Assembly (NCBI RefSeq): GCF_019355055.1
Contig: NZ_CP048411.1
Coordinates: forward strand, 3,685,501 to 3,749,500
Origin: Pseudomonas sp. MTM4
GTDB taxonomy: Bacteria > Pseudomonadota > Gammaproteobacteria > Pseudomonadales > Pseudomonadaceae
DNA: 64,000 nucleotides
Direction: 5' to 3'
Below the pieces are notes generated by a model. That model saw nothing but the letters and a program-made list of their open reading frames with translations, made no database searches and was not told where the DNA came from. The position numbers and the translations under genes were made by a program. Below are positions 53,654 through 63,618 of this stretch, in pieces. The stretch's first letter is position 1; every line of letters begins with the position of its first letter.

Positions 53654-55045
53654 TCACGACAGCTGCTCCAGCGCGCGCCGGAACGGCTCCGGCAGCTCAT
53701 TGCCCAGCTGCAGCCGGTTACCGTCCTGCTGAAGGATCTGCATCTTCGCCAGCCATTCCTCGAATTCCGGCGCAGCGCGCAGACCCAGCACTTGCCGCAC
53801 GTAGAGCGCGTCGTGGAAGGAGGTGGTCTGGTAGTTGAGCATCACGTCGTCCGAACCCGGAATGCCCATGATGAAATTGATGCCGGCGGTGCCCAGCAGG
53901 GTCAGCAGCATGTCCATGTCGTCCTGGTCGGCTTCGGCGTGGTTGGTGTAGCAAATGTCACAGCCCATGGGCACACCGAGCAGCTTGCCGCAGAAATGGT
54001 CCTCCAGGCCGGCGCGGATGATCTGCTTGCCGTTGTAGAGGTATTCCGGACCGATGAAGCCGACCACGGTGTTCACCAGCAGTGGCTTGAAGCGCCGCGC
54101 CACCGCATAGGCGCGCGCTTCGCAGGTTTGCTGGTCGACGCCATGGTGGGCGCCCGCCGACAACGCGCTGCCCTGGCCGGTCTCGAAGTACATCAGGTTG
54201 TCGCCGAGGGTGCCGCGCTTCTGCGACAGGCCCGCCTCGTAACCTTCCTGCAGCGTGGCCAGACTGATGCCGAAGCTGGCGTTGGCCGCTTCGGTACCGG
54301 CGATGGACTGGAACACCAGATCCAGCGGCGCACCGCGCTCGATCGCCGCGATGGAAGTGGTGACGTGGGTGAGAATGCAGGCTTGGGTCGGGATCTCGTA
54401 GCGCTGGATGATGGCGTCGAGCATCTTCAGCAGCTCGCAAATACCGGCGGTGCTGTCGGTGGCCGGGTTGATGCCGATCACTGCGTCGCCGTTGCCGTAG
54501 AGCAGGCCGTCGAGAATGCTCGCGGCGATGCCGGCGCCGTCGTCGGTGGGGTGGTTGGGTTGCAGGCGGGTGGACATCCGCCCCGGCAGGCCAATGGTGT
54601 TGCGAAAGCGCGTCACCACGCGTGGCTTCTGCGCGACCAAAATCAGGTCCTGCACGCGCATGAGTTTCGACACGGCGGCCACCATCTCCGGCGTCAGCCC
54701 CGGCGCCAGGGCGGCCATCGCGGCGCCATCGGCTTCATCGCCGAGCAGCCAGTTGCGAAAATCCCCCACGCTGAGATGGCTGACCGGGGCGAAGGCCGTC
54801 GCGTCGTGGCTGTCGATGATCAGCCGGGTGACTTCGTCGCTTTCGTAGGGAATCAGCGCTTCTTCGAGAAAGCGCTTGAGCGGCACCTCGGCCAGGCACA
54901 TTTGCGCCGCCACGCGCTCGGCATCGCTGCCTGCGGCGACCCCGGCGAGCAGGTCGCCGGAGCGCGCCGGGCTGGCCTTGGCCATCAGCTCGCGCAGGTC
55001 GTCGAAACGCCAGGTGGTGCCGCCCACGCTGTGCGAGTACGTCAT
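53654..55045 (-). CDS. eutB: Ethanolamine ammonia-lyase large subunit
   Basis: 463-residue TIM-barrel catalytic subunit that carries the B12 and substrate sites. Family segments: GLPGRMSTRLQPNHPTDD, GDAVIGINPATDSTAGICEL, ETGQGSALSAGAHHGVDQQT, NTVVGFIGPEYLYNGKQIIR and MGCDICYTNHAEADQDDMDM. ATG 55045 has AGGAGG 6 nt upstream. It lies 10 bp after the permease gene. Confidence 0.97.
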   Translation of the reverse strand: MTYSHSVGGTTWRFDDLRELMAKASPARSGDLLAGVAAGSDAERVAAQMCLAEVPLKRFLEEALIPYESDEVTRLIIDSHDATAFAPVSHLSVGDFRNWLLGDEADGAAMAALAPGLTPEMVAAVSKLMRVQDLILVAQKPRVVTRFRNTIGLPGRMSTRLQPNHPTDDGAGIAASILDGLLYGNGDAVIGINPATDSTAGICELLKMLDAIIQRYEIPTQACILTHVTTSIAAIERGAPLDLVFQSIAGTEAANASFGISLATLQEGYEAGLSQKRGTLGDNLMYFETGQGSALSAGAHHGVDQQTCEARAYAVARRFKPLLVNTVVGFIGPEYLYNGKQIIRAGLEDHFCGKLLGVPMGCDICYTNHAEADQDDMDMLLTLLGTAGINFIMGIPGSDDVMLNYQTTSFHDALYVRQVLGLRAAPEFEEWLAKMQILQQDGNRLQLGNELPEPFRRALEQLS

Positions 55046-55055
55046 GACTGCCTCC

Positions 55056-56504
55056 TTACTTCAGCGTTGCCTCGGCGTTCTCGATCGCCGCGAACTCCTC
55101 TTCCGGCGTGCCGGCGACCAGGTGATGTCGGCTGTACAGCGCGAAATAGGCGATGAAGATGCCGTAGATGATCGCCGCGCCGATCACCACCCGCGGATCC
55201 ACCAAGAAGCCGGCGACCACCGCGATGCACGCCAGCACCAGGGCGACGCCCGAGGTAAAGATGCCGCCGGGCGTTTTGTAAGGACGGTGCATGTCCGGAC
55301 GGCGCAGGCGCAGGGTGATGTGCGAGGCCATCATCAGCACATAGGAAATGGTCGCGCCGAACACCGCTACCAGAATCAGCAGGTCGCCCTGGCCGGTCAG
55401 CGACAGGACGAAACCGATCACACCCGGCACGATCAGCGCCAGCACCGGTACCTTGTTGCGGTTGGTCAGCGACAGCTTGCGCGGCAGGTAGCCGGCCCGC
55501 GACAGCGCGAAGATTTGCCGCGAGTAGGCGAAGATGATCGAGAAGAAGCTGGCGATCAGCCCGGCCAGGCCGACCAGGTTGACGAAGCCGCTCATCCAGG
55601 TTGAGGAGCCGTAGGCGGTGGTCAGCGCCTCCACCAGCGGGTTGCCGGATTCGATCAGTGTGCTGGAACCGGCGCCGCCCGGCCCGACCAGCAGGATCAG
55701 CCCGGCGAAGGCCAGCAGCACCAGCATGGCGCCGATCAGCCCGCGCGGCATGTCGCGCTGCGGGTTCTTGGTTTCCTCGGCGGCCAGTGGCACGCCCTCG
55801 ACCGCGAGGAAGAACCAGATGGCATAGGGAATCGCCGCCCAGATGCCGACGTAGCCGAACGGCAGGAAGGCGCTGGCGCCGGCTGCGGTGGTCGGTGCGA
55901 TGTCCAGCAGGTTGGCGACCGAGAAGTGCGGCACCATCGCAACGATGAACACGCCCAGCGCCAGTGCGGCGACGGCGGTGATGATGAACATCAGCTTGAG
56001 CGCCTCGCCTACGCCAAAGATATGGATGCCGATGAATGCGATGTAGAAGGCCAGGTAGATCATCCAGCCGCCGATGCCGAACAGCGACTCGCAGTAGGCG
56101 CCGATGAACACTGCTATGGCCGCCGGCGCGATGGCGTATTCGATGAGGATCGCCGTGCCGGTGAGAAAGCCGCCCAGCGGGCCGAACGCCGTGCGGGCGA
56201 AGCCATAACCGCCGCCGGCGGTGGGCACCATCGACGACAACTCGGCCAGCGAAAAGCACATGCACAGGTACATGGTTGCCATCAGCAGCGTGGCGATGAA
56301 CAGCCCGCCCCAACCGCCCTGTGCCAGGCCGAAGTTCCATCCGGCGTAGTCGCCGGAAATCACGTAGGCGACTCCGAGGCCGACCAATAGCACCCAGCCG
56401 GCGGCGCCTTTCTTCAGTTCGCGTTCCTGGAAATAGCTACTGCCGACTGCTTCGAAATCTACGGCATGTTGCGGTGGGGTCGCACTGCTGTGTTCGAAAG
56501 CCAT
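55056..56504 (-). CDS. eat: Ethanolamine permease (APC family)
   Basis: 482-residue twelve-TM APC-superfamily permease. The start at ATG 56504 has GAGGGA 7 nt upstream. Hallmarks: WVLLVGLGVAYVISGDYAGW at the N-terminus (residues around 37), SLAELSSMVPTAGGGYGFAR, and FFLAVEGVPLAAEETKNPQR after TM6. Close to the ethanolamine permeases of Pseudomonas by its place between the aldehyde dehydrogenase gene and eutBC. Confidence 0.93.
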   Translation of the reverse strand: MAFEHSSATPPQHAVDFEAVGSSYFQERELKKGAAGWVLLVGLGVAYVISGDYAGWNFGLAQGGWGGLFIATLLMATMYLCMCFSLAELSSMVPTAGGGYGFARTAFGPLGGFLTGTAILIEYAIAPAAIAVFIGAYCESLFGIGGWMIYLAFYIAFIGIHIFGVGEALKLMFIITAVAALALGVFIVAMVPHFSVANLLDIAPTTAAGASAFLPFGYVGIWAAIPYAIWFFLAVEGVPLAAEETKNPQRDMPRGLIGAMLVLLAFAGLILLVGPGGAGSSTLIESGNPLVEALTTAYGSSTWMSGFVNLVGLAGLIASFFSIIFAYSRQIFALSRAGYLPRKLSLTNRNKVPVLALIVPGVIGFVLSLTGQGDLLILVAVFGATISYVLMMASHITLRLRRPDMHRPYKTPGGIFTSGVALVLACIAVVAGFLVDPRVVIGAAIIYGIFIAYFALYSRHHLVAGTPEEEFAAIENAEATLK

Positions 56505-56695
56505 GGGGAATCCCTCGTTGTTGGATTGGCGTCTCCCTAGCAAGCGTCATGCCCTGCGCCGCGAACCTTGCATTCGCGGTGTTTTGTCAGCGAAGTCCGG
56601 CAGGAACGCACCTTTTGCGGGCTCCGCAGCACCACGGCGGAGCCTTGCAGGTGTCTTGTTCGAACGCGGGCGGCGTCAGCCACCCGCGCCAGCCA

Positions 56696-58216
56696 TCAGA
56701 AGAAGCCCAGCGGATTGATGTCGTAGCTGACCAGCAGATTTTTGGTCTGCTGGTAGTGGTCGAGGATCATCTTATGGGTCTCGCGTCCAACGCCGGACTT
56801 CTTGTAGCCACCGAACGCGGCATGTGCCGGATACAGGTGGTAACAGTTGGTCCACACCCGTCCGGCCTTGATCCCCCGGCCCATGCGATAGGCACGGTTG
56901 ATGTCGCGGGTCCAGACGCCAGCGCCGAGGCCGAACTCGGTGTCGTTGGCGATGGCCAGCGCTTCGGCTTCATCCTTGAAGGTGGTCACGCCGATCACCG
57001 GGCCGAAGATTTCCTCCTGGAACACGCGCATCTTGTTATGGCCCTTGAGTAGGGTCGGCTGGATGTAATAGCCGGTCGCGAGCGAGCCTTCGAGTTTCTC
57101 AACACCGCCACCGGTGAGCACTTCGGCGCCTTCCTGCCGGGCTATGTCCAGGTAGCCGACGATCTTGTCGAACTGCTGCTGGCTGGCCTGGGCGCCGACC
57201 ATGGTGTCGGTGTCTAGCGGGTCGCCGCGTTTGATCTGCGTGACCTTCTTCATCACCGCTTCCATGAAGGGCGCGTAGATGGATTCCTGCACCAGTGCCC
57301 GCGACGGGCAGGTACAGACTTCGCCTTGGTTGAAGAAACCCAGCACCAGCCCCTCGGCCGCCTTCTCGATGAAGGTCGGTTCGGCTTGCATGATGTCTTC
57401 GAAGTAGATGTTGGGGCTCTTGCCGCCCAGCTCCACAGTGCTGGGAATGATGTTTTCTGCCGCCATCTTCATGATGTGCGAACCCACCGGGGTGGAGCCG
57501 GTGAAGGCGATCTTGGCGATGCGTTTGCTGCTGGCCAGCGCCTCGCCGGCCTCCTTGCCGAAGCCCTGGACGATGTTGAGCACGCCCGGCGGCAGCAGGT
57601 CGCCGATGATTTCCGCCAGCACGGTGATGCCCAGCGGCGTCTGCTCGGCGGGTTTCAGGATCACGCAGTTGCCGGCTGCCAGGGCTGGTGCAAGTTTCCA
57701 GCAGGCCATCAGGATCGGAAAGTTCCACGGAATGATCTGCCCGACCACGCCCAGCGGCTCGTGGAAGTGGTAGGCGGCGGTGTGCTCATCGATCTCGGCG
57801 CTGGTGCCTTCCTGGGCGCGGATGCAGCCGGCGAAGTAGCGGAAGTGGTCAGCCGCCAGCGGGATGTCGGCGTTCAGCGTCTCGCGCACCGCCTTGCCGT
57901 TGTCCCAGGTTTCGGTGATGGCGAGCTTTTCCAGATTCGCTTCGATGCGATCAGCGATCTTCAATAGGATCAGCGAGCGCGCCTGCACACTGGTCTTGCC
58001 CCACGCGTCGGCGGCGGCATGAGCGGCGTCCAGCGCCTTCTCGATATCGGCCGCGTCGGAGCGCGGGAACTCAGCGATGGGCTGGCCGTTGACTGGCGAA
58101 GTGTTGGTGAAATACTGCCCGCCAACCGGTTCGACGAATTGGCCGTTGATAAAGTTGCCGTAGCGGGATTGGAAGGAAACGAGGGCCCCTTCGGTGCCGG
58201 GATGGGCGTAGCGCAT
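56696..58216 (-). CDS. exaC: NAD-dependent acetaldehyde/aldehyde dehydrogenase, ExaC-like
   Basis: 506-residue aldehyde dehydrogenase that would oxidise the acetaldehyde made by EutBC to acetate. NAD-site [13 protein letters not shown], general base Glu in [14 protein letters not shown], catalytic Cys near residue 302 in [15 protein letters not shown], and [11 protein letters not shown]. The length and C-terminal [20 protein letters not shown] match the ExaC/AldB group. First gene of the exaC-eat-eutB-eutC cluster. Confidence 0.93.
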   Translation of the reverse strand: MRYAHPGTEGALVSFQSRYGNFINGQFVEPVGGQYFTNTSPVNGQPIAEFPRSDAADIEKALDAAHAAADAWGKTSVQARSLILLKIADRIEANLEKLAITETWDNGKAVRETLNADIPLAADHFRYFAGCIRAQEGTSAEIDEHTAAYHFHEPLGVVGQIIPWNFPILMACWKLAPALAAGNCVILKPAEQTPLGITVLAEIIGDLLPPGVLNIVQGFGKEAGEALASSKRIAKIAFTGSTPVGSHIMKMAAENIIPSTVELGGKSPNIYFEDIMQAEPTFIEKAAEGLVLGFFNQGEVCTCPSRALVQESIYAPFMEAVMKKVTQIKRGDPLDTDTMVGAQASQQQFDKIVGYLDIARQEGAEVLTGGGVEKLEGSLATGYYIQPTLLKGHNKMRVFQEEIFGPVIGVTTFKDEAEALAIANDTEFGLGAGVWTRDINRAYRMGRGIKAGRVWTNCYHLYPAHAAFGGYKKSGVGRETHKMILDHYQQTKNLLVSYDINPLGFF

Positions 58217-58431
58217 GATGCGTCTCCGGATCTTGTAATTGCCGTGTGGACTGCTGTGATTCAGCGTAGATCAAGGCCTGACGGTCCGCGAGCGAGGCGA
58301 CGTGTGGGCGTGCTTGTGCCCGGATGCGCGCGGCGGGCTGTGTCGGGCCGCCTGTGCTAATCTGCGGCGCAGTTTTTTCGCCCGACGCTCCGTGATTCCG
58401 GAGCCCGGCGTGGCCAATCCAGAGGTCATTC

Positions 58432-59781
58432 ATGCATATTCATATTCTCGGCATCTGCGGCACCTTCATGGGCTCGCTGGCCGTTCTCGCCAAGGAACTG
58501 GGCCATCGGGTCACCGGTTCCGATGCCAACGTCTATCCGCCCATGAGTACCCAGCTTGAGGCTCAGGGCATCGAACTGACCCAGGGCTATGAGCCGAGCC
58601 AGCTCGATCCGGCGCCGGATCTGGTGGTGATCGGCAACGCGCTGTCGCGCGGCAACCCGGCGGTGGAGTACGTGCTGAACAAGGGGCTGCCTTACGTTTC
58701 CGGCCCGCAGTGGCTCGCCGATCATGTGTTGCAGGGGCGTTGGGTGCTGGCTGCCGCCGGTACTCACGGCAAGACCACCACCAGCAGCATGCTCGCCTGG
58801 GTGCTGGAACACGCCGGCATGAGCCCGGGCTTTCTCATCGGTGGCGTACCGCAGAACTTCGGTATCTCGGCGCGCCTGGGCGGTACCCCGTTCTTCGTGG
58901 TCGAGGCGGACGAATACGACAGTGCCTTCTTCGACAAGCGCAGCAAGTTTGTCCATTACCGACCGCGTACCGCGATCCTGAACAACCTTGAATTCGACCA
59001 CGCCGATATCTTCTCGGATCTCGCGGCGATCGAGAGGCAGTTCCACCACCTGGTACGCACCGTGCCCGGCGAGGGGCTGATCATTCATCCGCAATCGGAA
59101 GAGGCGCTCAAGCGCGTGATCGGCATGGGCTGCTGGACACCGGTGCAGACAACCGGCAACGGCGGGCAATGGCAGGCCAACCTGCTCAGCGCAGACGGTT
59201 CGCGCTTCGAGGTGATCTTCGACGGCACTGTGCAAGGCGTGGTGGACTGGGAATTGACTGGTCAGCACAACGTCAATAACGCTCTGGCCACGCTCGCGGC
59301 GGCGCGCCATGTCGGTGTATTGCCCAAGCAGGGAACCGAAGCGCTGAGTGAATTCCGCAGCGTCAAGCGACGCATGGAAAAGGTCGCAGACGTTAATGGC
59401 GTGACCATTTACGACGACTTCGCCCATCACCCGACCGCCATCGCCACGACGCTCGACGGCCTACGCAAGCGCGTGGGTGATACGCCGATCATTGCCGTGG
59501 TCGAGCCGCGCTCCAATTCGATGAAGTTGGGCGCACACCGTGAAGGCCTGGCCGAATCGGTGGCGCTGGCCAATCAGGCGATCTGGTACGCGCCGCCAAA
59601 TCTCGGCTGGGACCTGGCCGCGACGGTCGCCGGCTCGCCCGTCGAGACGACCGTATGCGACTCGCTAGAGACGATCATCGCCAAGGTCAAGGCCGACGCC
59701 ACGCCGGGCACTCAGGTGGTTGTCATGAGCAACGGCGGTTTTGGTGGATTGCATGGCAAATTGGCCGAGGCGCTGGCGTAG
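58432..59781 (+). CDS. mpl: UDP-N-acetylmuramate:L-Ala-gamma-D-Glu-meso-DAP ligase
   Basis: 449-residue Mur-ligase-type recycling enzyme that joins murein tripeptide to UDP-MurNAc. P-loop GTHGKTTTSSMLAWVLEHAG (from about residue 110), FFVVEADEYDSAFFDKRSKF, LNNLEFDHADIF, GQHNVNNALA and DDFAHHPTAI are the Mpl motifs. Starts at ATG 58432 directly with IHILGICGTFMG. Upstream is the divergent exaC gene. Confidence 0.96.
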   Translation: MHIHILGICGTFMGSLAVLAKELGHRVTGSDANVYPPMSTQLEAQGIELTQGYEPSQLDPAPDLVVIGNALSRGNPAVEYVLNKGLPYVSGPQWLADHVLQGRWVLAAAGTHGKTTTSSMLAWVLEHAGMSPGFLIGGVPQNFGISARLGGTPFFVVEADEYDSAFFDKRSKFVHYRPRTAILNNLEFDHADIFSDLAAIERQFHHLVRTVPGEGLIIHPQSEEALKRVIGMGCWTPVQTTGNGGQWQANLLSADGSRFEVIFDGTVQGVVDWELTGQHNVNNALATLAAARHVGVLPKQGTEALSEFRSVKRRMEKVADVNGVTIYDDFAHHPTAIATTLDGLRKRVGDTPIIAVVEPRSNSMKLGAHREGLAESVALANQAIWYAPPNLGWDLAATVAGSPVETTVCDSLETIIAKVKADATPGTQVVVMSNGGFGGLHGKLAEALA

Positions 59782-59788
59782 GGCCTTA

Positions 59789-59859
59789 TTGGTGGGCTGA
59801 AGCGGAACGCCGCCCGGCCCACTCTACCCAGCCCCCGTAGGGTGGGCTTCAGCCCACCA
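59789..59859. repeat. Inverted pair of TTGGTGGGCTGAAGC palindromic repeats
   Basis: GTAGGGTGGGCTTCAGCCCACC (59837-59858) and an imperfect inverted copy (TTGGTGGGCTGAAGC at 59789-59803, with GGCCCACTCTACC at about 59816-59828). Same architecture as 13249-13310. It fills the gap between mpl and ubiX. Confidence 0.8.
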
Positions 59860-59890
59860 AAAACAACGCAATAGTGCGAGAACAAAACGA

Positions 59891-60520
59891 ATGAGCGGCC
59901 CCGAACGCATCACCCTGGCGATGACCGGCGCTTCAGGCGCGCAGTATGGCTTACGCCTGTTGGATTGCCTGATCCAGGAGGACCGCGAGGTGCACTTCTT
60001 GATATCCAAGGCCGCGCAGCTGGTGATGGCCACCGAGACCGACGTCGTACTGCCGGCCAAACCCCAGGCGATGCAGGCCTTTCTCTCCGAATACACCGGC
60101 GCGGCGGCGGGGCAGATCCGTGTGTTCGCTAAGGAAGACTGGATGGCCCCACCGGCCTCAGGTTCCGGCGCGCCGACGGCTATGGTGGTGGTGCCATGCT
60201 CGACTGGCACGCTCTCGGCGATTGCCACCGGCGCCTGCAACAACCTGATCGAGCGCGCGGCGGATGTGACTCTCAAGGAGCGCCGCCAGCTCATTCTCGT
60301 GCCGCGCGAGGCGCCCTATTCGAGCATTCATCTGGAAAACATGCTCAAGCTGTCGAATCTGGGCGCGGTGATCCTGCCGGCCTCGCCCGGCTTCTACCAC
60401 CAGCCGCAGACCCTCGATGATCTGGTGGATTTCGTCGTCGCGCGCATCCTCAATCTGCTGCAGATTCCCCAGGACATGCTGCCGCGTTGGGGTGAGCACC
60501 ATTTCGTCAGCGACGAGTGA
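59891..60520 (+). CDS. ubiX: Flavin prenyltransferase UbiX
   Basis: 209 aa; makes the prenylated FMN cofactor of UbiD decarboxylase in ubiquinone synthesis. [20 protein letters not shown] is the FMN site, followed by [20 protein letters not shown] and [40 protein letters not shown] closes the active site. The start ATG at 59891 follows the repeat pair. Confidence 0.96.
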   Translation: MSGPERITLAMTGASGAQYGLRLLDCLIQEDREVHFLISKAAQLVMATETDVVLPAKPQAMQAFLSEYTGAAAGQIRVFAKEDWMAPPASGSGAPTAMVVVPCSTGTLSAIATGACNNLIERAADVTLKERRQLILVPREAPYSSIHLENMLKLSNLGAVILPASPGFYHQPQTLDDLVDFVVARILNLLQIPQDMLPRWGEHHFVSDE

Positions 60521-60572
60521 AGCGCGCCGAGGATGGCATTGAGCGCAGCGATACCCATTTCAGGAGCTGCAG

Positions 60573-60869
60573 GTGAAACACAAGGCTACCCTCGGGTCGA
60601 CACTGCTTGCCGTCCTTCTGCTATCTGGCTGCGCCACGGTCCGCACCCTCGATGCGGCCAAGCCCGGCGCGCCGATCATCTATTCCGGTACGCGCCTCGA
60701 CTGGTACAGCCTCAACGGCGGCTGCTGTCCTCAGGAGCGCTTCGGTGCCACCGCGCCGAAGCATGCTGCTCTGGACCTGCCGGCCAGTCTGCTGCTCGAT
60801 ACGCTGTTATTGCCATTCGCCGTGGCGGCGGAGCTCGGTATCGGGTTGGGCGTGAGTGGCGGGCTATAG
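60573..60869 (+). CDS. YceK/YidQ-family lipoprotein
   Basis: 98-residue lipoprotein. The signal MKHKATLGSTLLAVLLLSGC ends in lipobox LSGC (Cys 20). The mature part has the family's PIIYSGTRLDWYSLNGGCC and LDLPASLLLDTLLLPF. Its 3' end overlaps the convergent queG gene by six bases. Function unknown. Confidence 0.88.
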   Translation: MKHKATLGSTLLAVLLLSGCATVRTLDAAKPGAPIIYSGTRLDWYSLNGGCCPQERFGATAPKHAALDLPASLLLDTLLLPFAVAAELGIGLGVSGGL

Positions 60870-61931
60870 AGGGTTGCCGTGCTGGGCCAATGCCCATTCC
60901 ACATGCTCACGCACCAGCTCCGAGGGATCGTCACGGCGCGCCTGCAGGGCTTCCAGCACCGGAATGCTCGACGGCGCGTTGCCCAGGCCCACCGCCAGAT
61001 TGCGCAACCAGCGCTCGTAGCCCGCGCGGCGTAACGGCGAGCCTTCGGTGCGGCTGAGAAACTCGTCCTCGGTCCAGCGAAACAGCTCTGCCAACTCGGC
61101 ATTGTCCAGGCGGTGGCGTGGGTGGAAGTCGGTCTGTTCGGTTGGCTTGGCGAAGCGGTTCCAAGGGCAGACGATCTGGCAATCGTCACAGCCGAACACG
61201 CGGTTGCCAACCTTGCTGCGCAATTCCACCGGGATCGGACCTTTCAGCTCGATGGTCAGGTAGGAAATGCAGCGCCGCGCATCCAGTATCCGTTCGCCGA
61301 CGAAGGCCTCGGTGGGGCAGATGTCCAGGCAGGCCTGGCAACTGCCGCAATGCTGACTGGTAACGGGTTCGTCAACGGGCAGGTCGATATCGACGAACAG
61401 CTCGCCGAGGAAGAACCAGCTACCGGCCTTGCGATTGAGCAGCAGGGTGTTCTTACCGATCCAGCCGAGCCCGGCTTGCTGCGCCACGGCTTTTTCCAGC
61501 ACCGGCGCGCTGTCAACGAAGGCACGGAAGCCGAACGGGCCGACCACCTGCTGGATACGCTCGGCCAGTTGTTGGATTCGCTTGCGGATCAGCTTGTGGT
61601 AGTCGCGGCCCAGCGCGTAGCGCGACACATAGGCTTTCTCCGGCTCGGCCAGCCGCTGGCTCATGCGAGTGTCGCCGGGCAGATAGTCCATGCGCAACGA
61701 GATCACCCGCAGGGTGCCGGGCACCAGTTCGTCGGGCCGTGAGCGCTTGTTGCCATGGGCGGCCATGTAGTCCATTTCGCCCTGGTAGCCTTCATCCAGC
61801 CAGCGCTGCAGATGCGCTTCATGCTCGGCCAGGTCGACACCGGTGATGCCGACCTGCTGAAAGCCCAGTTCGCGACCCCACTCCTTGATGGACTGAGCGA
61901 GGGCGGCGGGGTCGAGGGTTTGGCTGGACAT
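60864..61931 (-). CDS. queG: Epoxyqueuosine reductase
   Basis: 355 aa; last step of queuosine biosynthesis in tRNA, B12- and Fe-S-dependent. N-terminal cobalamin-binding part with SRYALGRDYHKLIRKRIQQL and FVDSAPVLEKAVAQQAGLGW. Two [4Fe-4S] cysteine clusters are CGSCQACLDICP and CDDCQIVCPWNR. A C-terminal HEAT-like tail follows. The start at ATG 61931 is the usual MSSQTLDPAALAQSIKEW; upstream in-frame codons lack support. Confidence 0.95.
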   Translation of the reverse strand: MSSQTLDPAALAQSIKEWGRELGFQQVGITGVDLAEHEAHLQRWLDEGYQGEMDYMAAHGNKRSRPDELVPGTLRVISLRMDYLPGDTRMSQRLAEPEKAYVSRYALGRDYHKLIRKRIQQLAERIQQVVGPFGFRAFVDSAPVLEKAVAQQAGLGWIGKNTLLLNRKAGSWFFLGELFVDIDLPVDEPVTSQHCGSCQACLDICPTEAFVGERILDARRCISYLTIELKGPIPVELRSKVGNRVFGCDDCQIVCPWNRFAKPTEQTDFHPRHRLDNAELAELFRWTEDEFLSRTEGSPLRRAGYERWLRNLAVGLGNAPSSIPVLEALQARRDDPSELVREHVEWALAQHGNPL

Positions 61932-62118
61932 TGGATAAGGTCTTCGAGACTTGCTCGCGTATGGCGGGGTCGTTTGGTTCGGCGCGGTATATAAGGACAG
62001 TGAGTACATCGGCCGACCGCCCGTTGCGCTTGAGCGGCTGCGGTGAAACTCGATGCATCCACGGGCGGGCCGGGTGGCGCATGCGTATAATTCTGCCAGA
62101 TATTCGTTCGGGTGATTC

Positions 62119-63618
62119 ATGTCTCAGACCACCGATACCTTGCCCACCTCTTTATACACGGCCGCCCAGGTGCGGGAGATCGACGCACGTCTGATCGCCG
62201 CGGGAACACCCGGTTTCGAGCTGATGCAGCGCGCGGCGCATGCTGCCTGGCGTTCGTTGCGTCGGCGTTGGCCTGACGAGCAGCGGATCACCGTGATGGC
62301 TGGACGTGGCAACAATGCCGGTGACGGTTACCTGATCGCTGCCTTGGCGCAGCGTGGCGGCCGTCAGGTTCAGGTACTCGCGGTAGGTGATCCGCAGCAG
62401 CTTCAGGGTGATGCCGCTCAGGCTTTCGCCGTGGCTCGGGAGGCTGGCGTCAACGTGCTGCAGTGGGTGCCGGATGCAAGTCTGCAGGGTGTGCTGGTCG
62501 ATGCGCTGCTAGGTACCGGGATCTCCGGTGAGGTCCGCGAGCCTTACGCCAGTGCCATTCGCGCCATGAACGATAGCCCTCAGCCGGTTCTCGCTGTGGA
62601 CCTGCCGTCTGGCCTCTGTGCCGATACAGGGCGCGTGCTGGGGCAAGCGGTGTTTGCGGACCTCACGGTGTCGTTTATCGGCCTGAAGGTGGGGTTGTTC
62701 ACCGGTGAGGGGCCGGATCGGGTCGGTGAGCTGGTATCCGATGACTTGCAGGCCGATCGGGCCATTCTCGATCAGATCCAGCCCAGCCTTGAACGCCTGT
62801 GCGCGGCGAACCTTCCGACCTTGGCGCCTCGTAAGCCAACGGCGCACAAGGGCAGCTTTGGTCAGGTGCTGGTGATAGGAGGCGATCTGGGCACTGGCGG
62901 CGCGGTGTTACTCAGTGCCGAAGCGGCGTTGCGCTGTGGCGCCGGCATGGTGACTTTGGCGACGCGGCCAGAACACGTGACGGCCGCGCTGGTGAGACGT
63001 CCGGAGATCATGTGCAGCGGCGTGGAATCCACTTATGCATTGACGGCGCTTACTCAACGCGCCGATGTACTGGTGATCGGACCAGGCTTGGGGCAGGCGC
63101 CGTGGGGGCGCAGTTTGCTGTCGCTGGCGCCGCAGTGTCGCGTACCTCAGGTATGGGATGCCGATGCGCTGAATCTCCTGGCAGCCGGTGCGGTCGAGTT
63201 GCCCGCTAATTGCCTGTTGACGCCGCACCCGGGCGAGGCTGCGCGGTTACTGGGTATCACGGTTGGCGAAGTTCAGGCCGATCGTCCCGCGGCGGCCCGA
63301 ATGCTGGCGAGCCGCTACGGTTGCACCGTGTTGCTCAAGGGGACGGGAACGCTGATCGCGCATTCAGATGGTCGGCTGGCGCTGTGTGATCGAGGCCATC
63401 CGGCCATGGCCAGCGCGGGACTTGGCGATGTTCTGGCGGGCGTCGCTGGAGCTCTGTTGGCGCAGGGACTCGCGCCGTTCGATGCGGCCTGCCTCGCCGT
63501 GTGGCTGCATGCCGTAGCTGGCGAGCGTCTCGGCAAGCAAGGACGCGGGCTGGCTGCCGCCGATCTGATTCCCGACATCCGCCAGTTACTCGAGGAGTGC
63601 TCGCCATGCCGGACGTGA
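62119..63618 (+). CDS. nnr: Bifunctional NAD(P)H-hydrate epimerase/dehydratase
   Basis: 499-residue repair enzyme of damaged NAD(P)H. The N-terminal YjeF_N epimerase (about 1-215) has [20 protein letters not shown] and [14 protein letters not shown]. The C-terminal ADP-dependent dehydratase (about 225-495) has [33 protein letters not shown] and [20 protein letters not shown]. It is divergent from queG and overlaps tsaE by 13 bases. Confidence 0.95.
   Translation: MSQTTDTLPTSLYTAAQVREIDARLIAAGTPGFELMQRAAHAAWRSLRRRWPDEQRITVMAGRGNNAGDGYLIAALAQRGGRQVQVLAVGDPQQLQGDAAQAFAVAREAGVNVLQWVPDASLQGVLVDALLGTGISGEVREPYASAIRAMNDSPQPVLAVDLPSGLCADTGRVLGQAVFADLTVSFIGLKVGLFTGEGPDRVGELVSDDLQADRAILDQIQPSLERLCAANLPTLAPRKPTAHKGSFGQVLVIGGDLGTGGAVLLSAEAALRCGAGMVTLATRPEHVTAALVRRPEIMCSGVESTYALTALTQRADVLVIGPGLGQAPWGRSLLSLAPQCRVPQVWDADALNLLAAGAVELPANCLLTPHPGEAARLLGITVGEVQADRPAAARMLASRYGCTVLLKGTGTLIAHSDGRLALCDRGHPAMASAGLGDVLAGVAGALLAQGLAPFDAACLAVWLHAVAGERLGKQGRGLAAADLIPDIRQLLEECSPCRT

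Noticed and set aside
53792..55156. 454-codon plus-strand frame
   Set aside because: Antisense to eutB, which is complete and family-typical.
58217..58431. Possible sigma-54 promoter for exaC
   Set aside because: No GCAA-N4/5-GTGCC arrangement (minus-strand -12/-24) could be found in the interval.
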